Notes: generated by a model from the letters alone, not told the origin. Numbered from the stretch's first letter, positions 1-9,183 are shown. The stretch is 64,000 nucleotides of DNA from Wukongibacter sp050859025 (GCF_050859025.1 NZ_CP138200.1:3348001-3412000); one strand, 5' to 3'. A program made the numbers and translations.

Positions 1-68
1 TGTTAATCATATTTTCATTGAGGTTTGTACTATTACTAGAAGTTTTAGCCATTGTTAATCTACATATA

Positions 69-77
69 TGATATAAT
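69..77 (+). promoter_or_regulatory. extended -10 promoter of dut
   Basis: The motif TGATATAAT (TG, one base, TATAAT) lies about 50 bases ahead of the dut start codon. This is an extended -10 element of the SigA type. No good -35 box is visible at 16-18 bases upstream, which extended -10 promoters can tolerate. Confidence 0.5.
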
Positions 78-127
78 TAAAAAGCATGTTTACATTAATA
101 GTAATTCTTAAAATAAGGAGAGTTAAT

Positions 128-562
128 ATGTTAGAATTGAAAATCAAAAAAATCCATCAAGATGCAATAATTCCTAAATATGCCCATGCTACGGATGCTG
201 GTATGGACCTATATTCTATTGAGGAAAAGATTATTAATCCCGGTGAATCAACCCTTATTAAGACTGGTATAGTAATAGAATTACCTAAGAATACAGAGGC
301 ACAGGTCAGACCTCGAAGCGGACTCGCTTTAAAGTCATCAATCACAGTCCTAAATACTCCTGGTACTATTGATGAGGGCTATAGAGGTGAAATCAAAATA
401 ATCCTTATTAACCACGGAAAAAGCCCTTTTCAAGTAGAAAAACATATGCGTATTGCACAAATGGTTATAAAAAATGTTGTAAGGGTTAAGATAAATGAAG
501 TTCAAGAGGTTTCTGAATCCGATAGAAACAAAGATGGTTTTGGTTCAACCGGTACAAAATAA
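128..562 (+). CDS. dut: dUTP diphosphatase (trimeric dUTPase)
   Basis: Hydrolyses dUTP to dUMP and pyrophosphate, keeping uracil out of DNA and supplying dUMP for dTMP synthesis. All five motifs of the homotrimeric family are visible: AGMDLYS (about residues 24-30), RPRSGLALK (60-68), the [10 protein letters not shown] block (79-88) with the catalytic Asp and Tyr, RIAQMV, and the C-terminal P-loop-like [12 protein letters not shown]. The ATG at 128 is chosen over one 42 bases earlier because AAGGAG lies just before it and the resulting 144 residues match the family. A strong hairpin follows the stop. Because it precedes a recombinase bordering a split ylbJ, the gene may belong to an integrated element (phages often carry dut). 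A chromosomal origin cannot be excluded. Confidence 0.95.
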   Translation: MLELKIKKIHQDAIIPKYAHATDAGMDLYSIEEKIINPGESTLIKTGIVIELPKNTEAQVRPRSGLALKSSITVLNTPGTIDEGYRGEIKIILINHGKSPFQVEKHMRIAQMVIKNVVRVKINEVQEVSESDRNKDGFGSTGTK

Positions 563-578
563 TAATACATATCTGATT

Positions 579-625
579 AAAATGAATACTAAGGGATCTA
601 AATCCCCTTAGTATTCATTTTGATT
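579..625 (+). terminator. terminator after dut
   Basis: A 17-base perfect stem (AAAATGAATACTAAGGG paired with its complement) with a loop of about 9 bases starts 17 bases after the dut stop. The 3' arm ends in TTTT followed by GATTTTA. Confidence 0.8.
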
Positions 626-987
626 TTATAAAAAAATTCAAAAATAAGTTCTTTATCCCCTTACCTATTCGTATCCTTTACTATAGATTATGTAGCTTCG
701 GACTCGAAAGTAAATTTTCTATAAAATAATGAGCATATCTATATTACTTTATAGAAATTTATTAAACCTTCAAGTTGCTTATCTATAGATATCCAACCTC
801 AAAACTAAAAATATTCATCGAAAAATAATGAACGTTCCAACATTTTTTTAGATGAATATTTTAAACATCGACGTTGGTTATCTATATAGGGTTCAAATAG
901 TATAAATTAAAGTCTCTACTTGAATCCCTATATCAGTATCTTCTAATTCTTAATATATCAAAGTAATTAGTTTAAAGGGGGATTTTC
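626..987. other. repeat-rich intergenic region before the recombinase
   Basis: No coding frame is visible. The stretch holds a small hairpin (TTTCTATAAA at 716-725 with TTTATAGAAA at 748-757), a segment containing a degenerate form of the motif CTTCTACATTTTTT (about 826-840), and a shortened copy of the 104-bp palindromic repeat at 885-932. The recombinase ribosome binding site AAAGGGGG lies at about 973-980. Confidence 0.6.
885..932. repeat. 104-bp palindromic repeat, shortened copy (48 bp)
   Basis: Begins TATAGGGTTCAAATAG and ends AGTCTCTACTTGAATCCCTATA. It keeps both ends of the full element seen at 15975-16078 but lacks about 56 central bases. Such end-to-end internal deletions are typical of miniature transposon-like repeats. 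Confidence 0.75.
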
Positions 988-2481
988 ATGAAAAAAGCCG
1001 CTATATACGCACGGGTTTCCTCAAGGGAACAAGCTGAGGAAGGAGTGTCAATTCCCGCTCAGTTAAAGCAGCTTAAGGAGTTCGCAATAAATAATAGTTA
1101 TGAGATCGCCTATGAATTCGTTGATCGTGGAGAGTCTGCCAGATCTGCCGATAGACCAGAATTCCAAAATATGATCGCCAAAGCTAAGTTAAAACCTCGA
1201 CCCTTTGATATAATACTTATACACAAGACCGATAGATTTGCAAGAAACCGAGAAGATTCAATTATTTATAAATCCCTTTTACGCCGTGAATGTGAAATTG
1301 AAGTTATCTCTATTACTGAAAATTTCGATGATTCTCCCACAGGAAAAATGATGGAAGGTATTATGGAGGTTGTAGCTGAGTTTTATTCTGCCAACCTTGC
1401 TAAGGAAGTAATGAAAGGAATGAATGAAAAAGCCTCTGAAGGTGGCGCTCTTGGTGAACCTCCCTATGGATATTCCATTGATGCTACTACCTCAAAATTC
1501 AAGATATATGAACCAGAAGCTAGAGTTATCAGATATATCTACAAACAGTATATTAACGGATCAAGCCTAAGAGCCATAGGTATTGACCTTCGTCAAAATG
1601 GTTTGAAGATGTTTGGGGACGCTGCCTTAAAAAAGAAATCAAAGGCTGTTAAGGGGAAAGGAAAATATCAGGATAAAAAATTAAACTGGCCACCTAATTC
1701 AGTACGTCGTATACTCTCAAATATTGCATATATCGGTGATTATGCCTGGAATGGAAATCTTATAGAGAATAACCATCCTAAAATTATATTAAAAGAAGAC
1801 TTCGAAATGGTTCAGGCCCTTCTAGCAAAAAGACGCACTCGACGTAGACAAAGTCAAGATTATCTGCTTAGAGGTCTTGTAAGCTGCTACGAATGCGGAG
1901 GTGGACTCTCACAGCTTAATCAAAAGCACAGGTTATCAACAGGAAAAATAGAAACATATACATCTTTAAGGTGTTCAAACCATGTGAAACTTGGAATTTG
2001 TTATCCAAATCTTAATAAAATGAAAAATATTGAAAGGGATTTTATAGCTTTTTTAAAATCTATAATTGAAAAAAAAGTTGACTTTACTAAATTTGAAATA
2101 AAACAAGTTAATAATAAGAACATTATAAATGACTATAACAGGCTCAAGATAAAATATAGCAGCTTGGCTTCTCAATTTGATAGGCAAATGGAGGCCTTCC
2201 AAGCAGGTATAATTGATTTAAAACAGCTTCAAAGGTACAATGATATGCTTGAAGGTGAAAAGAGCCATTTAAAGGGCGAATTGGAAGATTTAAAGAATAA
2301 AATAGAAAATAAAGAATTGGATTATTACTCTTTTTTAAAAAAACTTAAAAATATAGCATTTATTATAGAAAATGATTCTATTCCACTTGCAAATAAACAA
2401 AATGCACTGAGTTCCATTATTTCTGAAATACGAATTAGCTCAGTAAAGGATATTATGGAAGTAACCTTTAAATTAGATTAG
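988..2481 (+). CDS. large serine recombinase (SpoIVCA-like integrase/excisionase)
   Basis: Site-specific DNA recombinase of the large serine family. The N-terminal resolvase domain (about residues 1-150) has the catalytic Ser in YARVSS (S11), and the Arg-bearing DRFARN at 82-87. The Recombinase domain follows from about residue 155 (PPYGYSID). A zinc ribbon has Cys pairs near residues 302/305 and 328/337. The C-terminal third is charged and looks coiled-coil. At 497 residues it matches SpoIVCA-type excisionases. The SD AAAGGGGG lies 7 bases before ATG. The stop codon falls at the point where a truncated ylbJ reading frame begins, in the same orientation, as expected for an integrase gene sitting at the att junction of its own element. 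What else the element carries lies left of the window. Confidence 0.95.
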   Translation: MKKAAIYARVSSREQAEEGVSIPAQLKQLKEFAINNSYEIAYEFVDRGESARSADRPEFQNMIAKAKLKPRPFDIILIHKTDRFARNREDSIIYKSLLRRECEIEVISITENFDDSPTGKMMEGIMEVVAEFYSANLAKEVMKGMNEKASEGGALGEPPYGYSIDATTSKFKIYEPEARVIRYIYKQYINGSSLRAIGIDLRQNGLKMFGDAALKKKSKAVKGKGKYQDKKLNWPPNSVRRILSNIAYIGDYAWNGNLIENNHPKIILKEDFEMVQALLAKRRTRRRQSQDYLLRGLVSCYECGGGLSQLNQKHRLSTGKIETYTSLRCSNHVKLGICYPNLNKMKNIERDFIAFLKSIIEKKVDFTKFEIKQVNNKNIINDYNRLKIKYSSLASQFDRQMEAFQAGIIDLKQLQRYNDMLEGEKSHLKGELEDLKNKIENKELDYYSFLKKLKNIAFIIENDSIPLANKQNALSSIISEIRISSVKDIMEVTFKLD

Positions 2482-2500
2482 GTACAATGTTAACATAGCT
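2482..2500. other. presumed attachment-site junction (element / ylbJ)
   Basis: Directly after the recombinase stop, the sequence becomes an open frame continuous with ylbJ (reading N-I-A-V-A-I-G-M-F, which fits the conserved YlbJ segment before the GMF(G/N)NP motif). The frame has a stop codon at 2474-2476, inside the recombinase gene, so homology to YlbJ starts between about 2483 and 2495. A serine-recombinase crossover core would lie here. The other att site is outside the window. Confidence 0.5.
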
Positions 2501-3304
2501 GTAGCTATAGGAATGTTTAATAATCCAAGTATTGGTCCGTATATTGTGATTGCCCATTATCTAGGTGCAATTACAGTGGGTATATTATTTAGATTTTTGA
2601 TTGGAAATGATAAAACTAATTACTATAGAAATTATGAAAGAACTAATATTTTCAAAAAAGCAGTTGATGAAATGGTAAAGGAAAGACAAAGAGATGGAAG
2701 AGCCTTTGGCAAACTATTAGGTGATTCCGTTAGAGAATCTATATCCACCTTAGTAGTTGTTGGCGGAATGATTGTTACTTTTTCTGTATTGACAAGGGAG
2801 TTATATTTAATTGGTTTTTTTAATTATCTAACGAATGCTGCTAGCCTTTTATCAATAGGTAGCATTAATATTCCTAGTGACATGGTGGAAGCCATACTCA
2901 CAGGAAGCATTGAAATTACCATGGGGTGTAAGGTCACATCGGAGGCTTTAAAGATCTCTCCTATTATGCAAATAACACTGGCAACCATGATAATTTCTTG
3001 GAGTGGTATATCTGTTCATGCCCAAGCAGCAAGTATAGTTAACGATACAGATATAAACTTAAATTCCTATGTATTGTCAAAATTTTTTCATTCCATTATA
3101 TCAGGTATATATGCATATATTTTCTTAAAATTAAATAATTTTAAACTCGATTTGATTCCTAAGAAGGTCTTTTCCGAAGGCGTTGAGAATGTCTTTAACT
3201 ACAATTGGATAAATAGGTTGATTTTCTCAACTAATATGTTCTTTATAATTTTTCTTACTTTGATAGTAGTTGGAACATTAATAGGCATACTAAAGAAAAA
3301 TTAG
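2483..3304 (+). pseudogene. ylbJ: C-terminal part of sporulation membrane protein YlbJ, split by an element
   Basis: YlbJ is a polytopic membrane protein with two nucleoside-recognition (Gate) type domains, made in the mother cell during sporulation. Only about 270 of the usual ~400 residues are present: the GMFNNP motif, a HYLG transmembrane stretch, a cytoplasmic charged segment and the second Gate domain (GGMIVTFSV onward), ending with a hydrophobic helix. The N-terminal portion is missing because the recombinase gene abuts it. An ATG at 2513 exists but has no Shine-Dalgarno sequence and would start inside a conserved helix, so I do not think it is a real start. The neighbours coaD and rsmD are the native neighbours of ylbJ in other Firmicutes, which places this half at the ancestral locus. 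The gene may be restored by excision during sporulation, or may simply be dead. Confidence 0.85.
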
Positions 3305-3317
3305 CCTACATAAAATC

Positions 3318-3372
3318 CACATGTTGATTTCTTGAATATCCAGTATTGGAGATTCGAGGAAACAACATGTAA
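3318..3372. terminator. long hairpin between convergent ylbJ and the coiled-coil gene
   Basis: ACATGTTGATTTCTTGAATATCC pairs with a downstream arm ending AACATGT, about 19 of 23 positions, around a 7-base loop. It lies between two convergent genes and could act as a bidirectional terminator, although neither side has a long T-run. Confidence 0.5.
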
Positions 3373-3416
3373 AAGCTTTACTAAGACCGTAACATTATTA
3401 TGATGCTTTAAACATA

Positions 3417-3866
3417 TTATAACTTCATGTCCTTTAATTCTTCCCTATTTACTTTTAAAGTACTTAATATTTCCGAAGTATTTTTTTCTAATCTATCTAG
3501 CATCTCATCCACATACTGTATTGATGCAACCTTTATCTCCTTAGCCTTCTCTTCTGAACTTGAGATTATTTCTACAGCTTTTTCTTGAGCCAATTTAACT
3601 ATTTCATCTCTTTCTGCTAGTTCCTCTATCCTGCTTTTAGCATTTTGAATTATTCTATCGGCTTCTTGTTGAGCCTCAACTAATATCTTATTTCTTTCTT
3701 CCTTTATCCATTGAGCTTGTTTAACTTCATCAGGTAGCTGAATTCTAATTTCCTTTATTAATTCAGTTATTTCATCCTTATCGAGTAAGACTTTTCCTGA
3801 AAAAGGTATAGAAGACCCATTCTCAATCATATCTTCAAGCATATCAATAAGTTTTAGGACACTCAT
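3417..3866 (-). CDS. coiled-coil protein, DivIVA / ATP synthase subunit-b-like
   Basis: A 149-residue soluble, charged protein with no membrane helix. A short N-terminal region (residues 1-45) is followed by a nearly continuous coiled coil rich in Glu, Lys, Ala and Gln (about 45-140). The repeated EAQQEADRIIQNAK-like pattern resembles DivIVA and V/F-type ATPase stalk subunits, which is why such clostridial proteins are often labelled ATPase. It sits 13 bases downstream of coaD in the same orientation and is probably co-transcribed with rsmD-coaD. Function unknown; a structural or scaffold role is an inference. Confidence 0.75.
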   Translation of the reverse strand: MSVLKLIDMLEDMIENGSSIPFSGKVLLDKDEITELIKEIRIQLPDEVKQAQWIKEERNKILVEAQQEADRIIQNAKSRIEELAERDEIVKLAQEKAVEIISSSEEKAKEIKVASIQYVDEMLDRLEKNTSEILSTLKVNREELKDMKL

Positions 3867-3879
3867 CTTAAATCCCCCT

Positions 3880-4353
3880 TTATATCTTTTTTCTCATCTC
3901 TTCAATCACAACCTGTGGCACTAGATCGTCGATGCTGCCTCCCAATTTAAAAACTTCCTTTACAAGACTAGAGCTTAGGTATGAATATTGACTATTTGTC
4001 ATCATAAACATTGTCTCAACTTTTTTGTCAAGCTTTCTATTCATTAGAGCCATTTGAAATTCATATTCAAAGTCCGAAACTGCCCTAAGACCCTTTACTA
4101 TTACATTAACATTCTTTTCACTTGCATAATCAATTAATAATCCAGAAAAACAATCTATTTCAATATTATCCATATCCGCAGTAGCTTGTCTTATCATCTC
4201 GACTCTTTCACTAAGATTAAACATTGGATTCTTGTTTGGATTATTTAGCACTGCTACAATAACCTTGTCAAAGGTTTCTGCCGCTCTTCTTATTATATCT
4301 AAATGTCCATATGTAATTGGGTCAAAGCTTCCTGGATAAACTGCACTTCTCAT
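3880..4353 (-). CDS. coaD: pantetheine-phosphate adenylyltransferase
   Basis: Transfers AMP from ATP to 4'-phosphopantetheine to give dephospho-CoA, the penultimate step of CoA synthesis. The nucleotidyltransferase signature [12 protein letters not shown] is at residues 8-19 (T/HxGH motif), and the second motif lies near the C-terminus (SSSLVKEV). Start chosen at the ATG followed by RSAVYPG, preceded by AAGGAG; it gives 157 residues, the normal length. The start lies one base after the rsmD stop, so the two genes are coupled, as in many Firmicutes. Confidence 0.97.
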   Translation of the reverse strand: MRSAVYPGSFDPITYGHLDIIRRAAETFDKVIVAVLNNPNKNPMFNLSERVEMIRQATADMDNIEIDCFSGLLIDYASEKNVNVIVKGLRAVSDFEYEFQMALMNRKLDKKVETMFMMTNSQYSYLSSSLVKEVFKLGGSIDDLVPQVVIEEMRKKI

Positions 4354-4354
4354 A

Positions 4355-4909
4355 CTAATCCTCCTTGCAATAGAATGAAACCATAGTAGTTCCATATTTT
4401 CTTTCTTTAAATTTTGTTATATCCTTAACTGTATCTGGTAGCACATCCTTTATATCATGCTCTATAACAATTATACCATCTATATTTAATAAGTTTAAGC
4501 CACTTATTTCCTCTAAACAAGGAAGAATAAAGCCCTTTAAATAAGGCGGGTCCATAAATATTATATCAAATTTTTCATCATTAGCTTTAAACATTCTTAA
4601 AGCTGAAACCACATCCCTTATTATTAGCTTTATATTATCTTCCAACTTAGCTTTATGGATGTTTTCTTTAATAATTGGTTGACATTTCCTATTTCTCTCT
4701 ATTAAATACGCATATGTTGCTCCTCTACTTACTGCTTCTATTCCTAAATTACCTGTACCTGAAAATAAGTCCAATACCTTTGAATCATCAATATATGGAG
4801 CTATAATACTAAAAATAGATTCTTTAACTTTATCACTGGTAGGTCTTGTATCCATTCCTTTCAGAGCTTTCAATCTTACACCTTTTGCTTTTCCGCTAAT
4901 TACTCTCAA
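4355..4909 (-). CDS. rsmD: 16S rRNA (guanine(966)-N(2))-methyltransferase
   Basis: SAM-dependent methyltransferase acting on G966 of 16S rRNA in the 30S subunit. It has the family N-terminus [12 protein letters not shown]-binding [14 protein letters not shown], and catalytic motif IFMDPPY. I place the start at a TTG at 4909: AAAGGAG lies 8 bases upstream and the protein then begins exactly where the family does. A longer frame from a TTG at 4927 would begin inside that ribosome binding site. Immediately upstream of coaD. Confidence 0.94.
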   Translation of the reverse strand: MRVISGKAKGVRLKALKGMDTRPTSDKVKESIFSIIAPYIDDSKVLDLFSGTGNLGIEAVSRGATYAYLIERNRKCQPIIKENIHKAKLEDNIKLIIRDVVSALRMFKANDEKFDIIFMDPPYLKGFILPCLEEISGLNLLNIDGIIVIEHDIKDVLPDTVKDITKFKERKYGTTMVSFYCKED

Positions 4910-5029
4910 TCTATACGCTCCTTTCAAGAATATATTTTAGCATAAATGCAAAATCTGAACAAATATATTTTTTCCATATAAAATTGTTCAATTTTATATA
5001 TTTCTTTATCGTTTCTTATTTTAATATAC

Positions 5030-5076
5030 AAAAAAAGAAGAGGTAGTAGAAATAATCTACTACCTCTTCTTTTTTA
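5030..5076 (-). terminator. terminator after the SASP gene
   Basis: AAGAAGAGGTAGTAG pairs perfectly with its complement around a short loop. On the minus strand the hairpin is followed by a run of T (5029-5036). It isolates the SASP gene from rsmD-coaD. Confidence 0.85.
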
Positions 5077-5080
5077 TATA

Positions 5081-5278
5081 TTATTTACCTGACATTTGTC
5101 TTTCAGCCATTTCAACTAATCTCTTAGTCATATAACCACCAACATAACCATTTTGTCTAGCTGTTAAGTTACCTTTATCAGCTGTTTGGTAGTTTGCTAA
5201 GCCAAGTTCACTAGCTATTTCATACTTCATTTGATTAAGTGCTTGTTTTGCTTCTGGAACAATTTTTTTGTTAGCCAT
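5081..5278 (-). CDS. small, acid-soluble spore protein, alpha/beta type
   Basis: DNA-binding protein that coats the forespore chromosome, switches it to an A-like form and protects it from UV and heat; it is degraded at germination by the GPR protease. At 65 residues it shows the family blocks: KYEIASELGL (containing the GPR cleavage region, E-hydrophobic-A/S) at about residues 19-28, and the conserved NGYVGGYMTKRLVEMAERQ near the C-terminus. AGGAGG lies 8 bases before the ATG. Monocistronic, with its own terminator and a candidate SigG promoter. Confidence 0.97.
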   Translation of the reverse strand: MANKKIVPEAKQALNQMKYEIASELGLANYQTADKGNLTARQNGYVGGYMTKRLVEMAERQMSGK

Positions 5279-5323
5279 GTTTTTTCACCTCCTGTACTAT
5301 TAATTTCTCCAGTATAGCAAAAG

Positions 5324-5352
5324 TATATGCTAGTAATTTTTTCAAATAATGC
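5324..5352 (-). promoter_or_regulatory. candidate SigG promoter of the SASP gene
   Basis: On the minus strand GCATT (5348-5352) is followed after exactly 18 bases by CATATA (5324-5329), close to the SigG pattern (GCATA-like -35, 17-18 bases, CATA-type -10). It lies about 45 bases upstream of the start codon, and SASP genes are classic SigG targets. Confidence 0.55.
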
Positions 5353-5386
5353 TAAATCGTAGTACAAAAGGAGTTTTAGATTTTTA

Positions 5387-5490
5387 TATAGAGATTTCAG
5401 TCAAAACTTTAATTTATACACATCAAAAATCCCTAGAAGCATAGAATATTTTGATATGTATAAATTAAGATTCACTTGGAACTCTCTATA
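5387..5490. repeat. 104-bp palindromic repeat, copy 2
   Basis: Starts TATAGAGATTTCAGTC and ends GGAACTCTCTATA. The two halves are imperfect reverse complements. Length is 104 bp, identical to the copies at 10595, 15975, 32355, 48075 and 56707. It belongs to the GAG-type subgroup, together with 10595-10698 and 56707-56810. Lies just downstream of recG. Confidence 0.85.
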
Positions 5491-5497
5491 TTCAGTT

Positions 5498-7555
5498 TTA
5501 AATGGTAAAATCCTTAAAAACATCGCCAAATAGTTGTCTAACTTTGTATTTTAAACGTTTCTTTTCTTCTAAATCAAGTAATCTATAATCTTCTAAAACT
5601 TTAAAAGCATCTTTCTGAGCCTTCTTTAAAATTTCTTTATGCTTGAATATATCTGCAATTTTCAATTCTGGCAATCCATGCTGTTTAGTACCAAAAAAAT
5701 CTCCCGGCCCTCTAAGCTCTAAATCCTTTTCAGCAATAACAAAGCCACTATTAGTATCTTCCATAGTTTTCATTCTTTCCTTAGTGACATTGCTTTTACC
5801 TTCACTAATAAGAAAACAATATGATTGGAATTGCCCTCTACCTACTCTACCTCTCAATTGATGAAGCTGAGCCAAACCAAATCTTTCAGCATTTACTATC
5901 ACCATTATTGTTGCATTTGGGACATTAATTCCAACCTCAATAACGGAAGTAGATATCAGCATATCAACTTTCTTAGCCTCAAACCTCTTCATTATGCTAT
6001 CCTTTTCATCAGCTTTCATTTTCCCATGTATTAGAGCTAAGTTCCACGACTTAAAGATTGTTTCACTTAAGTCATTATACAAGTCTACTGCCGACTCAGC
6101 ATCAATTTTTTCAGATTCCTCAACTAACGGGCAAACAATGTAGGCTTGTCTTCCTTTATTTAGCTCTTCTTTTATAAAATCATATAGCTTGTATACTTTT
6201 TTATTAGTTATATGATGTGTCTTTATGTGCTTTCTTCCTGGTGGAAGCTCGTCAATTATAGATATATCTAAATCGCCATATAATATTAGTGAAAGAGTTC
6301 TTGGTATAGGAGTCGCAGACATTACTAATACATCGGGGCTTGATCCCTTTTGTTTAAGAAAGCTTCTTTGCCGAACTCCAAACCTATGCTGTTCATCAGT
6401 AACAACCAAACCCAATTTATAGAACTGAATCTTGTCCTGTATAAGAGCATGGGTTCCCACAACCATATCTAGATTCCCATCTCTAATCTGGCTAATAACT
6501 TCATCCTTATTTTTTACACTCCTTGACAGTATCCCCACATTTACCCCAAGTGGCTCTAACATATTTTTAAAGCTTTTAAAATGCTGCTCAGCTAATATTT
6601 CAGTAGGAGCCATCAATGTACTCTGATAACCATTTAAGAAAGCTAGATACATTGCAAGCAAAGCTATAATAGTCTTACCTGACCCAACATCGCCTTGTAT
6701 AAGCCTATTCATCTCCTTAGGTAGTTGCATGTCTCCTAAAATGTCATTAAGAGTACTTTGCTGCGCATTGGTCAACTTAAAAGGCAGTGCTTTCACCAAA
6801 TCATTAAATTGAGATAAGGCTTTAAACTGTATCCCTTTATTACTCTTTATCACCTTCTTCTTAATCATTATCAATCCTAATTGCATAAAAAAAAGTTCCT
6901 CAAAAACTAATCTATATTTTGCTACTTTTAAGGCTCTTGGTGATGAAGGAAAATGAATATTTTTTATTGCATAATCTATATCACACATGTTGTTATCTTT
7001 TAGAATACCACCTGGTAAATATTCCTTCAGTATTAAAGGATTTTCAAGTAAGATTTGCTCTATGTTGTCAATAATTCTTTTTTGTGTTAATCCTTTAGTT
7101 AGTCCATATTGAGGCTTTATGCTACAAAACTTCTCTAGACTATCATGTTTAATATTACAATATTCCGGATGATTTAACTCTATTTCACTACCAACAATAT
7201 TTATATTTCCGTAAAAGTAATAAGTTTCATTTTTCCTAAAAACATTTTTTAAAAATGATGAATTAAAAAAAGTTATAAATCCTCTACCAGTATTATCCTT
7301 AATAGGTATCTTTAAAATTTTCATTCTCTTCCTAGTTCTTATTTCCTTAATCTCTCCACATACGGTAGCAATTATAGTAGCCCTTTCCATATGCCTAACC
7401 GAATCTAGTGTTTTAACGTTCCTCCTATTTTGGTAGCTAGTTGGAAAATAATACAATAGGTCTTCAACTGAGAATATGTTTAGTTTTGCAAACAATGCCC
7501 TTTGTTTTGGCCCTATACCCCTAATAACAGATATTGGGTCATTTAGTGATAACAT
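5498..7555 (-). CDS. recG: ATP-dependent DNA helicase RecG
   Basis: Branched-DNA translocase that reverses stalled forks and processes Holliday junctions. The N-terminal wedge/OB-fold domain (about 1-240) starts with the family motif IRGIGPKQ (residues 10-17). The helicase core has Walker A GDVGSGKT (about 288-295), a DEQH box (about 385), SATPIPRTL, and motif VI QLRGRVGRG. A C-terminal TRG-like segment follows. 685 residues is full length. It lies 17 bases after the DAK2 gene and is part of the yloU-fakA-recG transcription unit common in Firmicutes. Confidence 0.98.
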   Translation of the reverse strand: MLSLNDPISVIRGIGPKQRALFAKLNIFSVEDLLYYFPTSYQNRRNVKTLDSVRHMERATIIATVCGEIKEIRTRKRMKILKIPIKDNTGRGFITFFNSSFLKNVFRKNETYYFYGNINIVGSEIELNHPEYCNIKHDSLEKFCSIKPQYGLTKGLTQKRIIDNIEQILLENPLILKEYLPGGILKDNNMCDIDYAIKNIHFPSSPRALKVAKYRLVFEELFFMQLGLIMIKKKVIKSNKGIQFKALSQFNDLVKALPFKLTNAQQSTLNDILGDMQLPKEMNRLIQGDVGSGKTIIALLAMYLAFLNGYQSTLMAPTEILAEQHFKSFKNMLEPLGVNVGILSRSVKNKDEVISQIRDGNLDMVVGTHALIQDKIQFYKLGLVVTDEQHRFGVRQRSFLKQKGSSPDVLVMSATPIPRTLSLILYGDLDISIIDELPPGRKHIKTHHITNKKVYKLYDFIKEELNKGRQAYIVCPLVEESEKIDAESAVDLYNDLSETIFKSWNLALIHGKMKADEKDSIMKRFEAKKVDMLISTSVIEVGINVPNATIMVIVNAERFGLAQLHQLRGRVGRGQFQSYCFLISEGKSNVTKERMKTMEDTNSGFVIAEKDLELRGPGDFFGTKQHGLPELKIADIFKHKEILKKAQKDAFKVLEDYRLLDLEEKKRLKYKVRQLFGDVFKDFTI

Positions 7556-7572
7556 AGAATCATCCTTAATAA

Positions 7573-9183
7573 TTATTCAATAGAAAATATATAGTAATAT
7601 AAAGGCTGGCCTCCATAATAAATTTCTATATCTAAATCTGGATATTTATCTTCTAACTTAGAAGATAATTCTGTAGCCTTTTCTTCAGATATATCTTCAC
7701 CATAATATATAGTTAATATTTCATGCTCATCGTTAATAACCTTTTCCAGTGTTTCTAAAGCAGACGATAAAACATCATTTCCCACAGTCATAATGTCTCC
7801 GTCGCAGATGCCAAGGATGTCATCCTTGTTTATGGTTAAATCATTAAACTTTGAGTCTCTGACAGAATAGGTAATTTGAACAGTTCTTACTCCCTCAATT
7901 ACATCAGTCATTTTTTGAAGATTTTCCTCTACAGATGATGTTGGATCAAACTCCAGCATTGAAGCTATTCCCTGTGGAATACTCTTAGACGGAATAACAA
8001 TCACGTTCTTTTCAGCTAGTTCCTTTGCTTGATTAGCAGCAAGAATTATATTACTGTTGTTTGGTAAAATAAAAATATTATCTGCGTCAATATCATCAAC
8101 GGCCTTAAGTATATCTTCCGTACTAGGATTCATAGTTTGGCCACCCTCAATAACTTTATCAATATTTAAATCCTTGAATATATTACTTAGACCATCGCCC
8201 ATTGCTACAGAAATAAAACCATATTTTTTATTATCCTTTGGAATGCTCTCTTCATTAACAATAATATTCTTATGTTGATGCCTCATATTATCTATCTTAA
8301 TATCGACTAACTCACCCATATTAAGACCAAATTCAATAACTTGACCAGGGTTATTTGTGTGAATATGCACCTTGATTAAGTCATCATCACCAACTACTAA
8401 AAGACTATCTCCATAATCCTTGATCTGATTCTTAAATTCATCTGCATTTAGCCCATCACCTTGGATTATAAATTCCGTACAATAACCGAACTCTATGTTG
8501 TCATGACTAATTTCATTTTCAGTACTTACATGGGTATGATATTCTTTTGATTCAAGTACTTCCTTTCCAGAAAGAGCCTCCCAAAAACCTTTCAATATCA
8601 TTATTAAACCCTTTCCACCAGCATCAACTACACCAGCCTGCTTTAAAACCTCTAGCATATCAGGAGTCTTTTCCAGTACAGCTTCAATATGTAAAACTAT
8701 TGAATAGAAAAAATCTACAAAATCATTATCATCATTATTCCATATTTCTATAGCTTTTTCACTTGCTTCTCTAATGATAGTAAGAATTGTACCTTCAATA
8801 GGCTTCATTACAGCTTTATAGGCAGTATCTGAAGCTTCTTTAAGAGCCTTTGCAAAGTCTTCTTTTGTAAGAACCTCTTTCTCTCTACAGCCCTTCTCTA
8901 GGCCTCTGAGGATTTGGGATAATATAACACCTGAGTTCCCTCTTGCTCCCATTAGGGACCCTTTAGAAGCCTTTTTTGTAACCTCTTCTACTGAAGGTCT
9001 TTCTAACTTGGAGATTTCTTTTATAGCGGAATCAAAGGTTAATGCCATATTCGTTCCAGTATCACCATCGGGTACAGGAAAAACATTTAATGAGTCAACT
9101 ACGTCACGATTCCTATATAATAAATTGTTACCCTGTATAAACATTTTCTTCAGTATTTCACCATCAATCTGTCTTATTTTCAA
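7573..9183 (-). CDS. DAK2 domain protein, fatty acid kinase FakA-like (YloV)
   Basis: The N-terminal DhaL/DAK2 kinase domain has the Mg-ATP motif PVPDGDTGTNM (about residues 37-47) and ARGNSGVILSQ (about 79-89). The C-terminal DegV/FakA2-type half ends with a YYGGQPLYYY motif. In related bacteria FakA phosphorylates fatty acids presented by the DegV-like partner FakB, feeding exogenous fatty acids into phospholipid. 536 residues fits the FakA/YloV family. It follows the Asp23 gene, as in most Firmicutes. No fakB lies in this window, so substrate assignment rests on family knowledge. Confidence 0.9.
   Translation of the reverse strand: MKIRQIDGEILKKMFIQGNNLLYRNRDVVDSLNVFPVPDGDTGTNMALTFDSAIKEISKLERPSVEEVTKKASKGSLMGARGNSGVILSQILRGLEKGCREKEVLTKEDFAKALKEASDTAYKAVMKPIEGTILTIIREASEKAIEIWNNDDNDFVDFFYSIVLHIEAVLEKTPDMLEVLKQAGVVDAGGKGLIMILKGFWEALSGKEVLESKEYHTHVSTENEISHDNIEFGYCTEFIIQGDGLNADEFKNQIKDYGDSLLVVGDDDLIKVHIHTNNPGQVIEFGLNMGELVDIKIDNMRHQHKNIIVNEESIPKDNKKYGFISVAMGDGLSNIFKDLNIDKVIEGGQTMNPSTEDILKAVDDIDADNIFILPNNSNIILAANQAKELAEKNVIVIPSKSIPQGIASMLEFDPTSSVEENLQKMTDVIEGVRTVQITYSVRDSKFNDLTINKDDILGICDGDIMTVGNDVLSSALETLEKVINDEHEILTIYYGEDISEEKATELSSKLEDKYPDLDIEIYYGGQPLYYYIFSIE

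Noticed and set aside
1..52. Possible minus-strand gene start (M-A-K-T-S-S-N...) running out of the window
   Set aside because: There is no ribosome binding site before the ATG at 52 and only 17 codons are visible, so it cannot be supported.
2513..3304. ylbJ fragment as a complete gene starting at the ATG at 2513
   Set aside because: No ribosome binding site; the start would lie in the middle of a conserved region and recognisable YlbJ sequence begins further upstream.
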